NCBI GenBank assembly: GCA_963575745.1
Contig: CAUYUJ010000344.1
Location: forward strand, 48,468-112,467
Length of the DNA: 64,000 nt
Reading direction: 5' to 3'
From: Prorocentrum cordatum
Taxonomy: Eukaryota > Sar > Dinophyceae > Prorocentrales > Prorocentraceae
In this document: piece by piece, positions 35,641 to 46,700 of the stretch
Layout of the letters: each line of letters starts with the position of its first letter
Numbering within the stretch: the stretch's first letter is position 1
Notes under the pieces: model-generated
What the model was told of the DNA's origin: nothing
Databases searched by the model: none
What the model saw: the letters and a program-made list of their open reading frames with translations, nothing else
Translations under genes and position numbers: made by a program

Positions 35641-35919
35641 TTGAGTAAACCCAAACAGCGGAAATGCTGAAATACATGTTTAAACCTCAAATTAGGCCGG
35701 GCATTGATTTTGATCTAACATAAAAATGACTCAAACAAAAATTCGCCGGCCCAACGGGCCAGGGCGTGCTAAGATCTCCGGTAACTGGTTAACAGTATTA
35801 ACAGTACTTCTAGTTCGCGCGCGCGGGGCGGCCCCTGGGGGTCCCCCGGCGAAAAGTACCCCGACCAACGCCCGACCAAGTCTACTCAGAGATGGTTTTC
35901 CTTCTGGGTGCGGCCTCTC

Positions 35920-36400
35920 AGGCTCCCCAGAGCGCGCTCAGAGTGCCCCAAGAGGCCCCCAAGACTGCCCAAGAGGCCCCCGAGACGCCCAAAGAGCGCT
36001 CGAAGACGCCGAAGATGACCCCAAGACGGCCCAAAGGCCCCCAAGACAGCCCAAGAGGCCTCCAAGACGCCCCAAGAGCCTTCCAAGAGGCCTCCGAAGA
36101 GAGCCCCAAGAGGCCAAAATCTTTGATTTTCATTGGTTTTTTCGATGTTTTTTGTGTTCTGGCTTTTTCGGCTTCCGGACGCTCCAAGACGGCCCAAGAG
36201 GCCCCCAAGACCGCTCCAAGACGGCCCACGAAGCTCCCAAGACGGCGCCGAAACGACCCAAGAGAGCCCTCAAGACGGCCCAAGTGCCGCCCAAGACGGA
36301 CCAAGAGGCCCCAAGACGGGCCCAAGAGGGACTCAGGAGGGATACCGAGAACTCAAAAATGGAGCCCTCCGTCCCAAAGGCGCCCAGGAGGTCCCAAAGA
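35920..36400. repeat. Minisatellite, right arm of an inverted pair
   Basis: Units of type GGCCCAAGAGGCCCCCAAGAC in two blocks, separated by a T-rich stretch (36120-36170) that also resembles, in inverse, the sequence at 35645-35690. The array runs into the assembly gap. Confidence 0.75.
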
Positions 36401-36500
36401 NNNNNNNNNNNNNNNNNNNNNNNNNNNNNNNNNNNNNNNNNNNNNNNNNNNNNNNNNNNNNNNNNNNNNNNNNNNNNNNNNNNNNNNNNNNNNNNNNNNN
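36401..36500. other. Assembly gap (100 N)
   Basis: Exactly 100 undetermined bases between the CCAAGA minisatellite and a (CCT)n array. Confidence 1.
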
Positions 36501-36597
36501 CCCCCCCTCCCCCCCCTCCTCCTCCTCCTCCTCCTTCTCCTCCTCCTCCTCCTCCTCCTCCTCCTCCTCCTCCTCCTCCTCCTCCTCCCCCTACCAC

Positions 36598-36689
36598 AAA
36601 TCGCCCAAGAGGCGAGCGTGGCTGTATCCACGGCCACCCCCAGAGTAGCGATGTCCTGGGGCACCAGGGGGTAGTGGACGTGGACATAC
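36598..36689 (-). CDS. Orphan exon, about 30 codons, product unknown
   Basis: Reads (R)YVHVHYPLVPQDIATLGV, AVDTATLASWAI. Acceptor GGGACCCAG|GTATGTC, donor GCGATTT|GTGGTA. It reads as ordinary beta/alpha protein and is not a repeat translation. It may belong with the exon at 36878-36973. Confidence 0.4.
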
Positions 36690-36877
36690 CTGGGTCCCCG
36701 TGGGGCCGCAAGCCTTGCGTCCCGCGCCCAAGTAGACGGAGCCGGCACCGCAGCACACCCACGGCAAGCCCACCGCGTCCGAGGCGGCGTTGGCCCTGGT
36801 GGCCGCGGCGCCCTCCTCAAGGCGTCAAGCCGCGCGTCGGAATCAACGGCACGGCGACGTGTATCCATATCCACTGC

Positions 36878-36973
36878 CTGCCGATCGCCCAGGAGGAGCA
36901 CCGCGGCGGAGGCCTTCACGATGCCCACGCCCTTCTCGGCGCTCGTTGCCTCCACGAAGACGTTGCGGATCAC
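36878..36973 (-). CDS. Orphan exon, 32 codons, product unknown
   Basis: 96 nt: VIRNVFVEATSAEKGVGIVK, ASAAVLLLGDRQ. A/T-rich tract and acceptor GCTGCGATAG|GTGATC; GC donor CGGCAG|GCAGTG. Phase 0 at both ends. Looks genuinely coding, but I do not recognise the family. Confidence 0.45.
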
Positions 36974-36999
36974 CTATCGCAGCAAATATTTTAAATATT

Positions 37000-37340
37000 G
37001 AAAAATAAGAGCTGGCTGAAGATTGAACTCTCAGGGGAAATCCTCTAAATTAATCACATGATGCATGCCCGAAGGGAGGAAAACAACAAGCGCAGCGTGC
37101 AGTAGTGGCCTCCTCGGGATAGGTGCATCTCAAAGTGAGCGCCTGAGCAGAGACAGTACTTGAGAGGCAAGTTCACAAGCGCACCGCAAGAGGTGACAAC
37201 CTGCTCAGGTGGTAGCCCGTGAGCCCACCCGACAACGAGGTCGCGGCTCGCCCTCCGCGCGGCCCGACCGCGCCCACCACGTCCCAGTCCGAGCGGGTTC
37301 CCGCCGCCGAGGGCGACGACGACGCTGGCGACGACGTGGG

Positions 37341-37372
<32 letters not shown>

Positions 37373-37990
37373 GCGAGGGGAGAGGACGAGGAGGTGCGGG
37401 ACGACGACGACCACGATGACGAGGAGTGGAGGAGGAGGATGGGGAGCGGGGCGGAGGAGACTGAGCAAGAAAAAAGGGGAGCAGGAGGGGATGGCCAGAG
37501 TGAACCCCAGATGCGTCAACGCTGCTGTGGCACGGACTCCCGTCCCAAATCCCCCACCAGTCCCTACAGGCATCCTCTTTCCCTGCGCAAGGCGCCCCCC
37601 CCCCTTGAACGACTGGCGCCCCGTGGGCAGAGCAGGCGGCAGCTCCACTTCAAAAAAACCCTCCCACCCTGCCGAGCCGTTGGAGGAGTTCGACCGAGGT
37701 GGGGCGTGCAGCTCCACGAATCTCTCGGTGGCAGCCCTGCCCTGTGAAGGAACCGCCCTCCATCCGTGCGGCTGCTGCAAGTGCTCCGAGCTTCTGGCCA
37801 GCAGGTCGAACTTTACGACGAAGCCAGGACGAGGACAGAGTCGGGCGGGGATAGGTCGGGAATCTCTGAGCTCAGGCGTCCCTGGAGGATGTCTCGGGCG
37901 CCGCGGGATTCTCAGAGCGTTCTGGACCGCTCTGAGAGCGCTCCTGAACGCTCTGGAACGGATTTATCGTCGTCCTGGCCCCGTCCGGGA
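37000..37990. other. No gene firmly recognised
   Basis: Contains a GACGACGAC-rich stretch (37310-37400). A minus-strand frame at about 37510-37790 (QQPHGWRAVPSQGRAATERF...) looks moderately protein-like but has no clear splice sites or domain. Confidence 0.35.
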
Positions 37991-37999
37991 GGCCCATTT

Positions 38000-38560
38000 T
38001 GAAAATGAGCCGCCCTCCATTCGGAACTGTGCTCGACACTGATACACTTCTGGTGCTCGTTGAAACAGTTGCAGGCGAAAGCCAACGATTGAAAACGACC
38101 GGCCCTGCATCCGTGCAAGTGTTATAAAGGCTTCTAAGACGGATGTGCGTGGGGCTGAAACTACGACACATGATCTAAACGACCCAACCTCCATCCATGT
38201 ACTTTGGACGCCCGAAATGGGTACGGAAAAGATGGGCACAATGCCCAACAACAAATGTTGTCCTAAACCAACAGCGGCCGCTGTTGGGCAGGCGGCCTCC
38301 TGTCTCAAATGGATACAGGCTGCGGCGGTGCGGACAGCGAGTCCTGTTCAAAATGAACAGGAACTGCTGTTGGTCTTTGTACCCATTCTTTCCGCATCCA
38401 TTTCGATCGTATCGAACTACGACACATAATCTAAACGACCCAACCTCCATCCATGTACCAGATGGAAACGCTCAAGACGAGCGTGCGCGGTGCTGAGGCG
38501 AGAGCCACATTGAGAACCGGCCGGCCCTCCATCCGTGCACGTGTAAGAACCGTTTTACCG
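38000..38560. repeat. Direct repeats flanking an inverted-repeat insert
   Basis: AACTACGACACA(T)...CCAACCTCCATCCATGTAC occurs at about 38158-38206 and 38413-38464. Between them, GAAATGGGTACGGAAAAGAT and its inverse near 38385-38410 bracket a palindromic centre (CCAACAACAAATGTTG, ACAGCGGCCGCTGT). CCGGCCCTSCATCCGTGCA-type blocks at about 38098 and 38520 are a further outer direct repeat. Confidence 0.55.
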
Positions 38561-38626
38561 TCGAATGCACTCGGCGCAAAGGAGAGAATCACATGGTGAA
38601 AACGAGGGGTCTCCTCCTCGTCCTTT

Positions 38627-38706
38627 TCCCCCTCCTCCTCCTCCCCCTCCTCCTCCTCCTCCTCCTCCTCCTCCTCCTCCTCCTCCTCCTCCTCCTCCTC
38701 CTCCTC

Positions 38707-38732
<26 letters not shown>
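38627..38732. repeat. (CCT)n microsatellite
   Basis: CCT triplets, nearly pure. Confidence 0.95.
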
Positions 38733-38738
<6 letters not shown>

Positions 38739-39094
38739 TCCCTCTGCTCCTCCATCCGTCGAACTGTTGGAATGCCTGAGCTTCGCGATTCACGGAAGAT
38801 GCCTGGCCCAGCCTATGGACACGTCTTGCGGTGCGACGTTTGCAAGAGGCAAGGATTTGGGAGCGGAAGGCGAACGACGAGGAGGTCAACGACGACGACG
38901 ACGAGGTAGGGGCAAGGAACAACGAGGACGAGCAGCGGTCGCGGAAGTGGTAGAGGAGGACAGGAAGCGGAGGTGGAGGAGGAGGACGTGGACGAGGACA
39001 AGCACGATGAGGTGAGGGGGGAAAATCTGGAGGAACAGAATATACGGGAGAGGGCGGGAGGAGGGGCGGAGAAAAGTTAATTGCGTATGCTGTC

Positions 39095-39215
39095 GCAGAC
39101 CCTCGACGTAATGATTTGTTCAAGGGCCCTAGAGGTCTGGACCCCTTCCTGGAGACTGGCTTGTCATTCCCAATTGGCGAGGGCCCCCAGAGGCCGAAAC
39201 TAGCGAATGACTGTC
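39095..39215. repeat. Dispersed repeat family D, copy
   Basis: CCCTCGACGTAATGATTTGT ... CCTGGAGACTGGCTTGTC ... CCCAGAGGCCGAAAC. Confidence 0.45.
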
Positions 39216-39524
39216 TGTCGCGGCTGTGTCACTACACGAGGGGCTCTGGCATCGCTTCAAGCTACAAGCACATGCTAGGAAGAACAACTAAAGATGTACG
39301 AGATCACGCGCACGGCATCCAGCGCGAAAGCGCATTGTAGACACGTCATCCTCTTCAAGACTCCTGCCACGCACTGCTTCTCCCAGGAGTGACCTCCGAG
39401 GCTGCAGCCACCGCGGAGTCGAAGCCGAAGGTCTTGTCGAAATACCTCCAAACGGCGGGTTCCATAAGCACTGGATCACTGGATCGACAATCCAAACAGC
39501 CATCTTTCGGGGGGGGGGCAGCTT

Positions 39525-39655
39525 TTACCACCGCCGAGCATCCGCCGGCGGAGGCGGCGTCGTTTTACTCCCGCCGGTTCCGCCGTCTTCCGCCCAGGAA
39601 GAGACGCCAACTCCTTCGATTCCTCGAAGGCGAAGCCGTTTCTGGAGCGCCCCAG
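39525..39655. repeat. Dispersed repeat family K, partial copy
   Basis: CCGCCGGCGGAGGCGGC ... GCCAACTCCTTCGATTCCTC ... TGGAGCGCCCCAGA, as in the copies at 33485 and 52390. Confidence 0.55.
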
Positions 39656-39851
39656 AGGGAAGAGATGGAGGAGAGGGAGAAAAGTGCACGGGTTCAACGA
39701 GCTTGGGGGGGGCGTGCATCGCGCGGGAGGGTAGAGTGGAGCTGTCTGGCTCTGAGCGCGGAGCGGTCGACACAGACGGTGGGTTCGGCGCGCGTGGGCG
39801 CGCTTGCGGGGGGGTGGGGCCTGGAACGAGCCGTCAGGGTCCCCCCCCCCC

Positions 39852-40325
39852 CCCCTCCTCCTCCTCCTCCCTCCTCCCTTCTCCCTCTTTTCCCTGCTAC
39901 TCCCTCCTCGTCCTCCTCCCCCTCCTCCTCCTCCTCCTCCTCCTCCTCCTCCTCCTCCTCCTCCTCATCCTCGTCCTCCTCCCCACTCCTCCTCCTCCTC
40001 CCTCCTCCTCCTCTGCGTCCCCCTCATCCATCCTTTTCCCTTCTAAAAAACTCATCCCTGTCGCACTGGCGGGGGGAGGGGGGGGCAATCTAGCGTGAAC
40101 CTGCGCTGTGCCATTCTGATCCAATGCTTGGACGGTCGGGAACCTGCCAGCTAGGAGCGAATCTGCCCAACGGCCGAGATGGACGTACGCAAAGAAAAGG
40201 AGGAGGAGGAGGAGGAGGAGAAGAAGGAATAGGATTAGGAGGAGGAGAAGCATGAGGATTAGGAGCAGGAGGAAGCGGAGAAGTAGGATCTGGAGGAGGA
40301 GGAGGAGGAGGAGGAGGAGGAGGAC
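39852..40325. repeat. (CCT)n then (GGA)n arrays
   Basis: CCT array to about 40015 and GGA array from about 40197, so the two are inverted relative to each other and could fold together. They lie just outside the 3' end of the retrotransposon. Confidence 0.9.
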
Positions 40326-40465
40326 ACGGAAAATCAGAAGGATAGCTAGGGGGGAATACACCAGGATGAAGATGGGAGAGCGTGGAGTAGCGTGGAAGAG
40401 AAGCGCCCGCAGGGTCGCGCACCATCGGTGGTGAGTGGACGTTCGGGGGTCGAGGCGTTCCCCCT

Positions 40466-40608
40466 TGTGGCAGCAGGAGAGGGGACAAAATGTTTTCCCT
40501 TGAGCCACACGTGGCACGGACAAGTACAAGATGGATCTCTGTCCATCGGTCCCCAGAGTGAAACACCAAAAGCTAAACCTATACGTGAGATTATGGACCC
40601 CTGGAACA
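40466..40608 (-). repeat. 3' LTR (143 bp)
   Basis: Identical to the 5' LTR except for one transition (A here, G in the other copy) near plus-strand position 40487. On the minus strand it begins TGTTCCAGGGGTCCATAATC and ends CTGCCACA. The purine run expected just before a 3' LTR is weak: AGAGAAAG lies about 9 nt away. Confidence 0.9.
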
Positions 40609-40755
40609 TGGGTCCAACTTTCTCTAGGTTTAGCTGTCCCAAAACTCAATTCGCCGGTCCGTGGCCACTGCCTGGCAGTGTCAAAACGACCTGCAAATGT
40701 CAAACTTGCGCAGCAGCAGAAAGAGAGAGAGAGAGAGGCAGAACTAGAGAGCAGA

Positions 40756-43700
40756 TTATCGGAAAACGGATTCGGAGGATGGTAACGGCGGAGGAAGAGA
40801 GGAGGAGGACGGGAGGACACCACCACCACCAACCAGGCCAGGAGGAGCCCTCTGGTCCAGGTAGTCGAGCCATGCTATGCAGGCGGGCTCTGACAGCATT
40901 CTTCTGGAGGCTGCCTGAGAGCGGTCTTTGCGCTCGGGCATGTCCTTCCGGCGGCCGACCTCTTGGGCCTCGTCCACCAGACTGAGCTTGCCGTTGGTCA
41001 TCAAATCAAACAGCGCGGCATTACACTTAGTCACGTCGTCCTTAGTCAAAGCGTCCACCGGCATACGGCCATGGGGTATCCATCGTATCTTACCTTTGGC
41101 TCGCTCCAAGGACTCGCAGATGATGGCGAGGTCTAGAGCTGTACGCCTATCACGGGCTGAGGCGTTGCCTTCCTTCTGGAAGGTATCATAGATTGACTTG
41201 GCGTCCACCACGTGGACCTGTTGTTCCCGGGAACCCAAGCTACAATCGCGTCTTAAAACCGTAGTAAAGGGCCCTGAGGCCCGCGCACAAGCAGGCAGAT
41301 CAACATCTTTGAACACAACATCACGGTACAACACTTGAAGAAACTCGACTTCCGCCACGGCGGCCGAGAGAGCTTGAGTCTCTCCGGCCAACGTCGAAGG
41401 CACCTTGCGCCGTAGCTTACTGCTACGCCAACCAAGCACGGACGCTCTTACCACCTGATTATCGAGAACGGACTTGTCGGCAGCCAACACCATCCAGGCT
41501 CCCTGGGTAGGGTCGGCTGGGAGGCCATTGTCATCCTGGAGAGACTCTACCGAACCAACCCCGCCGGCATCGGAAAACGATATGAAAGACATACGCTCAG
41601 GGTCTAGCTGCCAGATCGTCAGTCCACGAGAGGCGGTTGCCCTCAGGTGCTTCACCAACTTGTTGGCACAAGACACGTCCGACACTGTCGGAGCTCGCAA
41701 ACGACTAGCCAAAATACTTGCTACTCCGGCCGCTTCTGGCCGTGACTCTCGGCCGACCCAATTAAACTTGTAGACCAGAGAACGCAAAGCTTTAAACTCG
41801 GACGGCTCGAGAGGAGAATTTTTGACAGACAAGCGGCCCCGGGCCAGGGTCAGAGGACGGATTTCTTCCAGGATGTACTTTTCCTGGTCAACAACGGCCT
41901 TGCCAGGAGAGAAGGAAACACGCCTACCAGCAAAATCCACCGGGCCGGCATGACAGTCTCGATACTTCCCGAAACGAAAGCGGTCCTCTAGGATACCGCG
42001 AATCCACGCTCGGGCATCCGCATCCGCACTCCCGATAAAGAAGTCGTCGACTTCCAGCAACATCATGTTCTGGATGGCTCCATCTGCTCGATACTTCAGC
42101 CACCAGCAGGGCTCCAGCAAACTTCTTTCGAACCCGTGCTTTTCCAGATGGCCAACCACAGTGCGACGCCACGCTACCGGAGCATCGTCCAGCCCGTAAA
42201 CGTTCACCAGCAAAAGGATGAGGGATCCAGGCCCAACGTCGATACCCTCGCAAGGTTCAACATATATTTGGCCCTGGGACCGCGTCATCGGATCTGACTG
42301 GGTGAAAGCGTTCTTGACATCCGCGATGTCTCCGAGCATCCTGAAATTGACCAGTACCTGAATGAACATCATAATAGACGAGGTCTGGGGGGTGGGCGCA
42401 TATACGGCAAGGGAGCCAGAGTCGGGATCCTTATGACCGTGCACGCACCACCTGGACTTCGCTTCTGGTTCCACGAATGTCCCCTCAACTGGCTTCCATC
42501 GGCGCACCATTCGGCTGGATATGATCCTGTCCGGACAACGTTGCCGTATCTTTTCCGCCTGATTCGGAGGGATGACTCGGACACCCCCGGATTGCAGCAT
42601 GGCCTTCCATTCTTTGTCGTCTGACGCCTGAAACCTCTGACGCTCCTGAGGGGTGAGCTTCTTGAGTGTCACTTCTCCCCCGCGGCTAGCTGCGAAGGTG
42701 TCCCCGTCCTGAATGCTTTCGCACACGGCCCCGACAAACCCCTCGACATTCCCGGGGATGACGGAGAGCCCGTCGATCGGCCCCGGGACCACGAAAAACT
42801 CGCTGGTGGCCTCTGCCTCGACTATTCCCTCGGCTCCTCCGTTACGACTTGGCGACCGTGACCTGGCTCGGGCTTCGATGGCCTGAACACGCTCCTGGAC
42901 AGACTGCCTTGGCTCGTCGCCGGTCCTGACAGGCCCCCGAGTCTCCGGTCCAGGTCCAGGGCCCCCAACACCGGAGGAGGAGGAGGGACTTCCACCGACG
43001 GGGTGAGGAGGGTAGGGAGTCGAGGAGGGTTCGGTCCTAGCTCTCTTTATCTCAGGAGGGGCGCTCCCGGCCCTTGCAGCTCGAATGCAAGCTGGGACGT
43101 CCTCAGGCTGGGTGAGGCGTCCCCTCGTCTTAGGTCTGGCCCCCTCTGGTGGAGACGGAGTGACTGGGGAAAGGGAACTGGGAGACGCAGACAAAGGAGG
43201 GGGAGCAGGAGCAGGTAAGGAAACAGGACGAGGAGAGGACGGAGGAGGGACGAGTTCTGGACTCTCTTGATCCCCTGGCACAACCTCGGCGGATCCTGAG
43301 CTAGCTCCTCGGGACAACTGCCGACTGAGAGACGGCGTCGCCGACTCCTCTCTGTCTGAAGGAGCCAGCTCGGAAATGGAGGGCAACCCGGTCCTGTCCG
43401 AGCCTGGTTGAGCAACAACCGATCCGGCACGAGAGAGAGAACCCCTGGGGGCCCTCCGAGGAAACCCAAGAGTCCCGCCCACTGACGGGGGAGAGGGTCG
43501 ATTCTCCGGTCCTCGTTCCTCGGCTGGCACCGGCGCAGCTCCGGGAACCCTTGGTTCTGAGTCGAGCTCGGCCTGTGCCGCCTCGTCCCAGGCACTCTCG
43601 GGAGGGGGGCCCTCGCGCTGAACGTCCACAGCAGTCACCCGCCTCGCCTGAGCCGAACGGAGCAGCTCCTGCCATCTAGGGTCTTCGGCCAATTGAAGGC

Positions 43701-46700
43701 CGTATTCCTCCTCGGGGCTAGCCAGCCGGACTTGCTCGGCTGAGCATTTCCAGAGACGGGCCCGGACCGCAACCCACACCGTGCCACCCTCGGCAAGCAC
43801 CACGACCCCGGGACCCGTCCAACCGGCACGACGGCGCCCCAGAGCATCGGCCCTGGACGATATTCTGGTGAAATGCCTCCAGACGAAGACCCACTGGCCG
43901 GGGGTAAATCTCTTGGTCCCAGGGGTCCTCGCCCGGGCGGCTCGGGACAGCTTGTCTCGGGCCGTGGCTTCCATAGCGAGCCTACGGGCCGCTGCTCGGA
44001 TAGCGTGGGCCCTGGCAAACTCAGCTCCCGCCTCGTCCTGCTCTGAGGAAGGGCTCACGACGTCCTGCCACCCAGGCAAAGCCCGACGATCGTCGGACAA
44101 TAGCTCATGCGGAAGACGCGGGTTTTCTCCAAAAACCAACTGGAGAGGTGAAAAGCCGCCACGATGCCAAAATCGGTTCTTATGCGCCACCAACTCGAAC
44201 ACCAGATCGTCCAGCTCCTGGAGTGATGAGGGGAGGGACGTCCCGGACTCTAGCTCGATACGGACTCGGTCCTTGACCCAGCCGCCGTGTCTCTCCACTC
44301 GACCGTTCTGCCAGGGACTGTCCGCATCGCAGACATGATGACAAACTCCCCACTGTTCCAAGCCTCGGGCGAACCGAGCTCCGAACTCCGAGCCCCCATC
44401 CGAGATGATCAGATGAGGCGCACCCAGCGGTCGGACCCAGGACCTCAGAAACTCGGACCAGACAGCGGCCGATGTCGCGGCCTCGACCCGGGTGACGACC
44501 TGCAGGTTCGACCCGTGGTCGACGATGTTGAGATAGGGGTACGTCGTACCTTGAAAGTCGAGGTAGAAGAGGTCAACCCCCACGATGTGATTGAAACGGA
44601 AGGTCCTGGGCAACGCAACTCGACGATGGGCCCCCGACTGCGATCGTTCCGCACATTCCGAACAAACAAAATGCTGACGCACCCATCTCACCAGGTGCTG
44701 TTTGGTGCCGCCAGCTCGAAGAACCCGAAGAAATTTTCGGTTGTCGGGATGACCCATGTTGCAGTGCAACTTGTATATTAGCCGTTTCTCGTCCTCAGTG
44801 GGCTGAGGATCGGGCTTCCCAGACACGTCTCCCCTCGATCTGTTCTGAGTGGATGGGCGGGTCTCGGGCTCGTCGTCGCTTTCATCCGAACCTTCGGGCT
44901 CGCCTTCGCCGCCAATTGCTTCCCCGGCCTCCACAGCCTCACCGGAGACTCCTTCCGCCAACTCCGCCCAGGAAGACTGTCTGGCCCTGGAAGCCCCGGA
45001 CCAGTGTTCGGCGACGGCCCTGGCAACAGTGCGCACGAACAGAGGGGGGTAACATGCCGCTTTGGTAGTGACCGAACCTCCTTCCAGAACAGCGTGCTTA
45101 TGTTCCCCCGTGCAGAGGTGACCGTCTAAGAGCCGCAACACCTCGGGGTGGTTGGACAAAATTCCCGTGGGTTTCTTATTGGGACCCCTGTCGTCCACCC
45201 TCATTCCAAACTGGCACATGTCGAGCCGGATTCGTCGAACTCCCGGGAGGTCCCACACGCACTTGACAACATGCGCTCCCCAGGAGGAAGCGTAAAGAGG
45301 GTGTTCGAACGCAAAGAACCGTCCGTGTCGGACCTGATAGTCGGCTATCCTCATGCAAAGGAAAAGGTCCCGGAGGCCATCCCGCACTAGTGACCTCCAG
45401 TCCTCAGGGTCCATCCGATCCCGATTCAACCTATTGATCGCGGAAAAGGCCCGACACTCGGAACACAGCCAGATCATTTCGGGTCGATCGGTCCTGATCG
45501 TCTCCCAGAGGCGATCGACTTCCGTTCGTTGAGCGGCGTCCCAACCGACCTTGAGGTCCCACGAGGCCTCCTCTCCCACAGGGGCCCCAATTTTCTTAAC
45601 GGCGGGAGCAATCCTAGGAGGGGAGAACACTTCCATGAAAGCCACCCTGGATCGTCCCGGAGTGACCGACACGTCGACAGGGAAGGCCCCTGGGAGGGCT
45701 CCAGTTGCCCTGGCTGCTGCCTCGCCGAGAGCCTTTCTCACTTGAAATCCGCAAGCGACCTCGTGGTCGTCGTTCATCCAATCTCCGTCGAGCCACTCGG
45801 GCCCGACCGGGAGTCTCTGCCCGGAGGGAGGGTAGGTAGGAAAATGGGCTGTCGATGGGCTCTCTGGTGAGCCCCTGTCGGAGACGGCAGTGCAGGCGCA
45901 GTCCAGACGACTGCACCTTGAACTCTGCTGCTGCTGGCCCGAAGCCCCTCGGCTCGGGCCAGCGACTGAAGAACGAGGAGTGGTGTCCAAAGACGACACT
46001 ACATCTCGTCGTCCTTGTCGCTCTCGTAGAGAATCTCCCAAGGCGTTGTCACTGCCGTGGTCGAGACCTGCGGCGTGCCCTCGGGCTCCGGCGAGGAAGC
46101 ACCCGCCTGCGAGCTGTCCGGTTCCTGCGGCAGACGCTCTTGATTCGCTCCGACAGCGTTGGCCACTTGCACGAGTCCCATCACCGCCGTCCCAATCTCC
46201 ACAATCATCTGCGCCATCTGACCCATTGACTGCTCGATGTTGCCGACCGACAGCGACAGGGTGCTCATCTGCTCCGTCAGGTAGTCGAGGGACTCCCCCA
46301 TCGGCTCCAGTGCCTCCATAGTACGACGGAGTCGAATGAGCGCTTGATGTATCTGCTGCAGGCCCTCCTCCAGTTGGCTGCTGGTCTGGAACTGTGCTTG
46401 GCTGGCATATTGTGCAATCTGCTCGACCACCTCTTGCACCTTTCCGAGGGATCGAATTCCCTCGGGGATCTGGTGCAGCTGCCACTGCAGTGCGTTGAGA
46501 TAGCCGTTCAGGTCGTTGGCCGTCTGCAGCGCTGCCGTCCCCGTCTGAAACACGGGATTCTCCTGCATGATCTGAACCGTCCGCTCGGCAGCAGCTGCCG
46601 CTCATCTGGCCGCCTCTGCTGCAGACTCCGGCCTCGCTGCTGGCCCGCCGTCCTGCTCGCCGCCACTGCCGCGTGGCACCCACGTGAGCTTGTAGCCGCA

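Noticed and set aside
37219-37435. Acidic Asp-rich plus-strand ORFs
   Set aside because: They come from a GACGACGAC triplet stretch.
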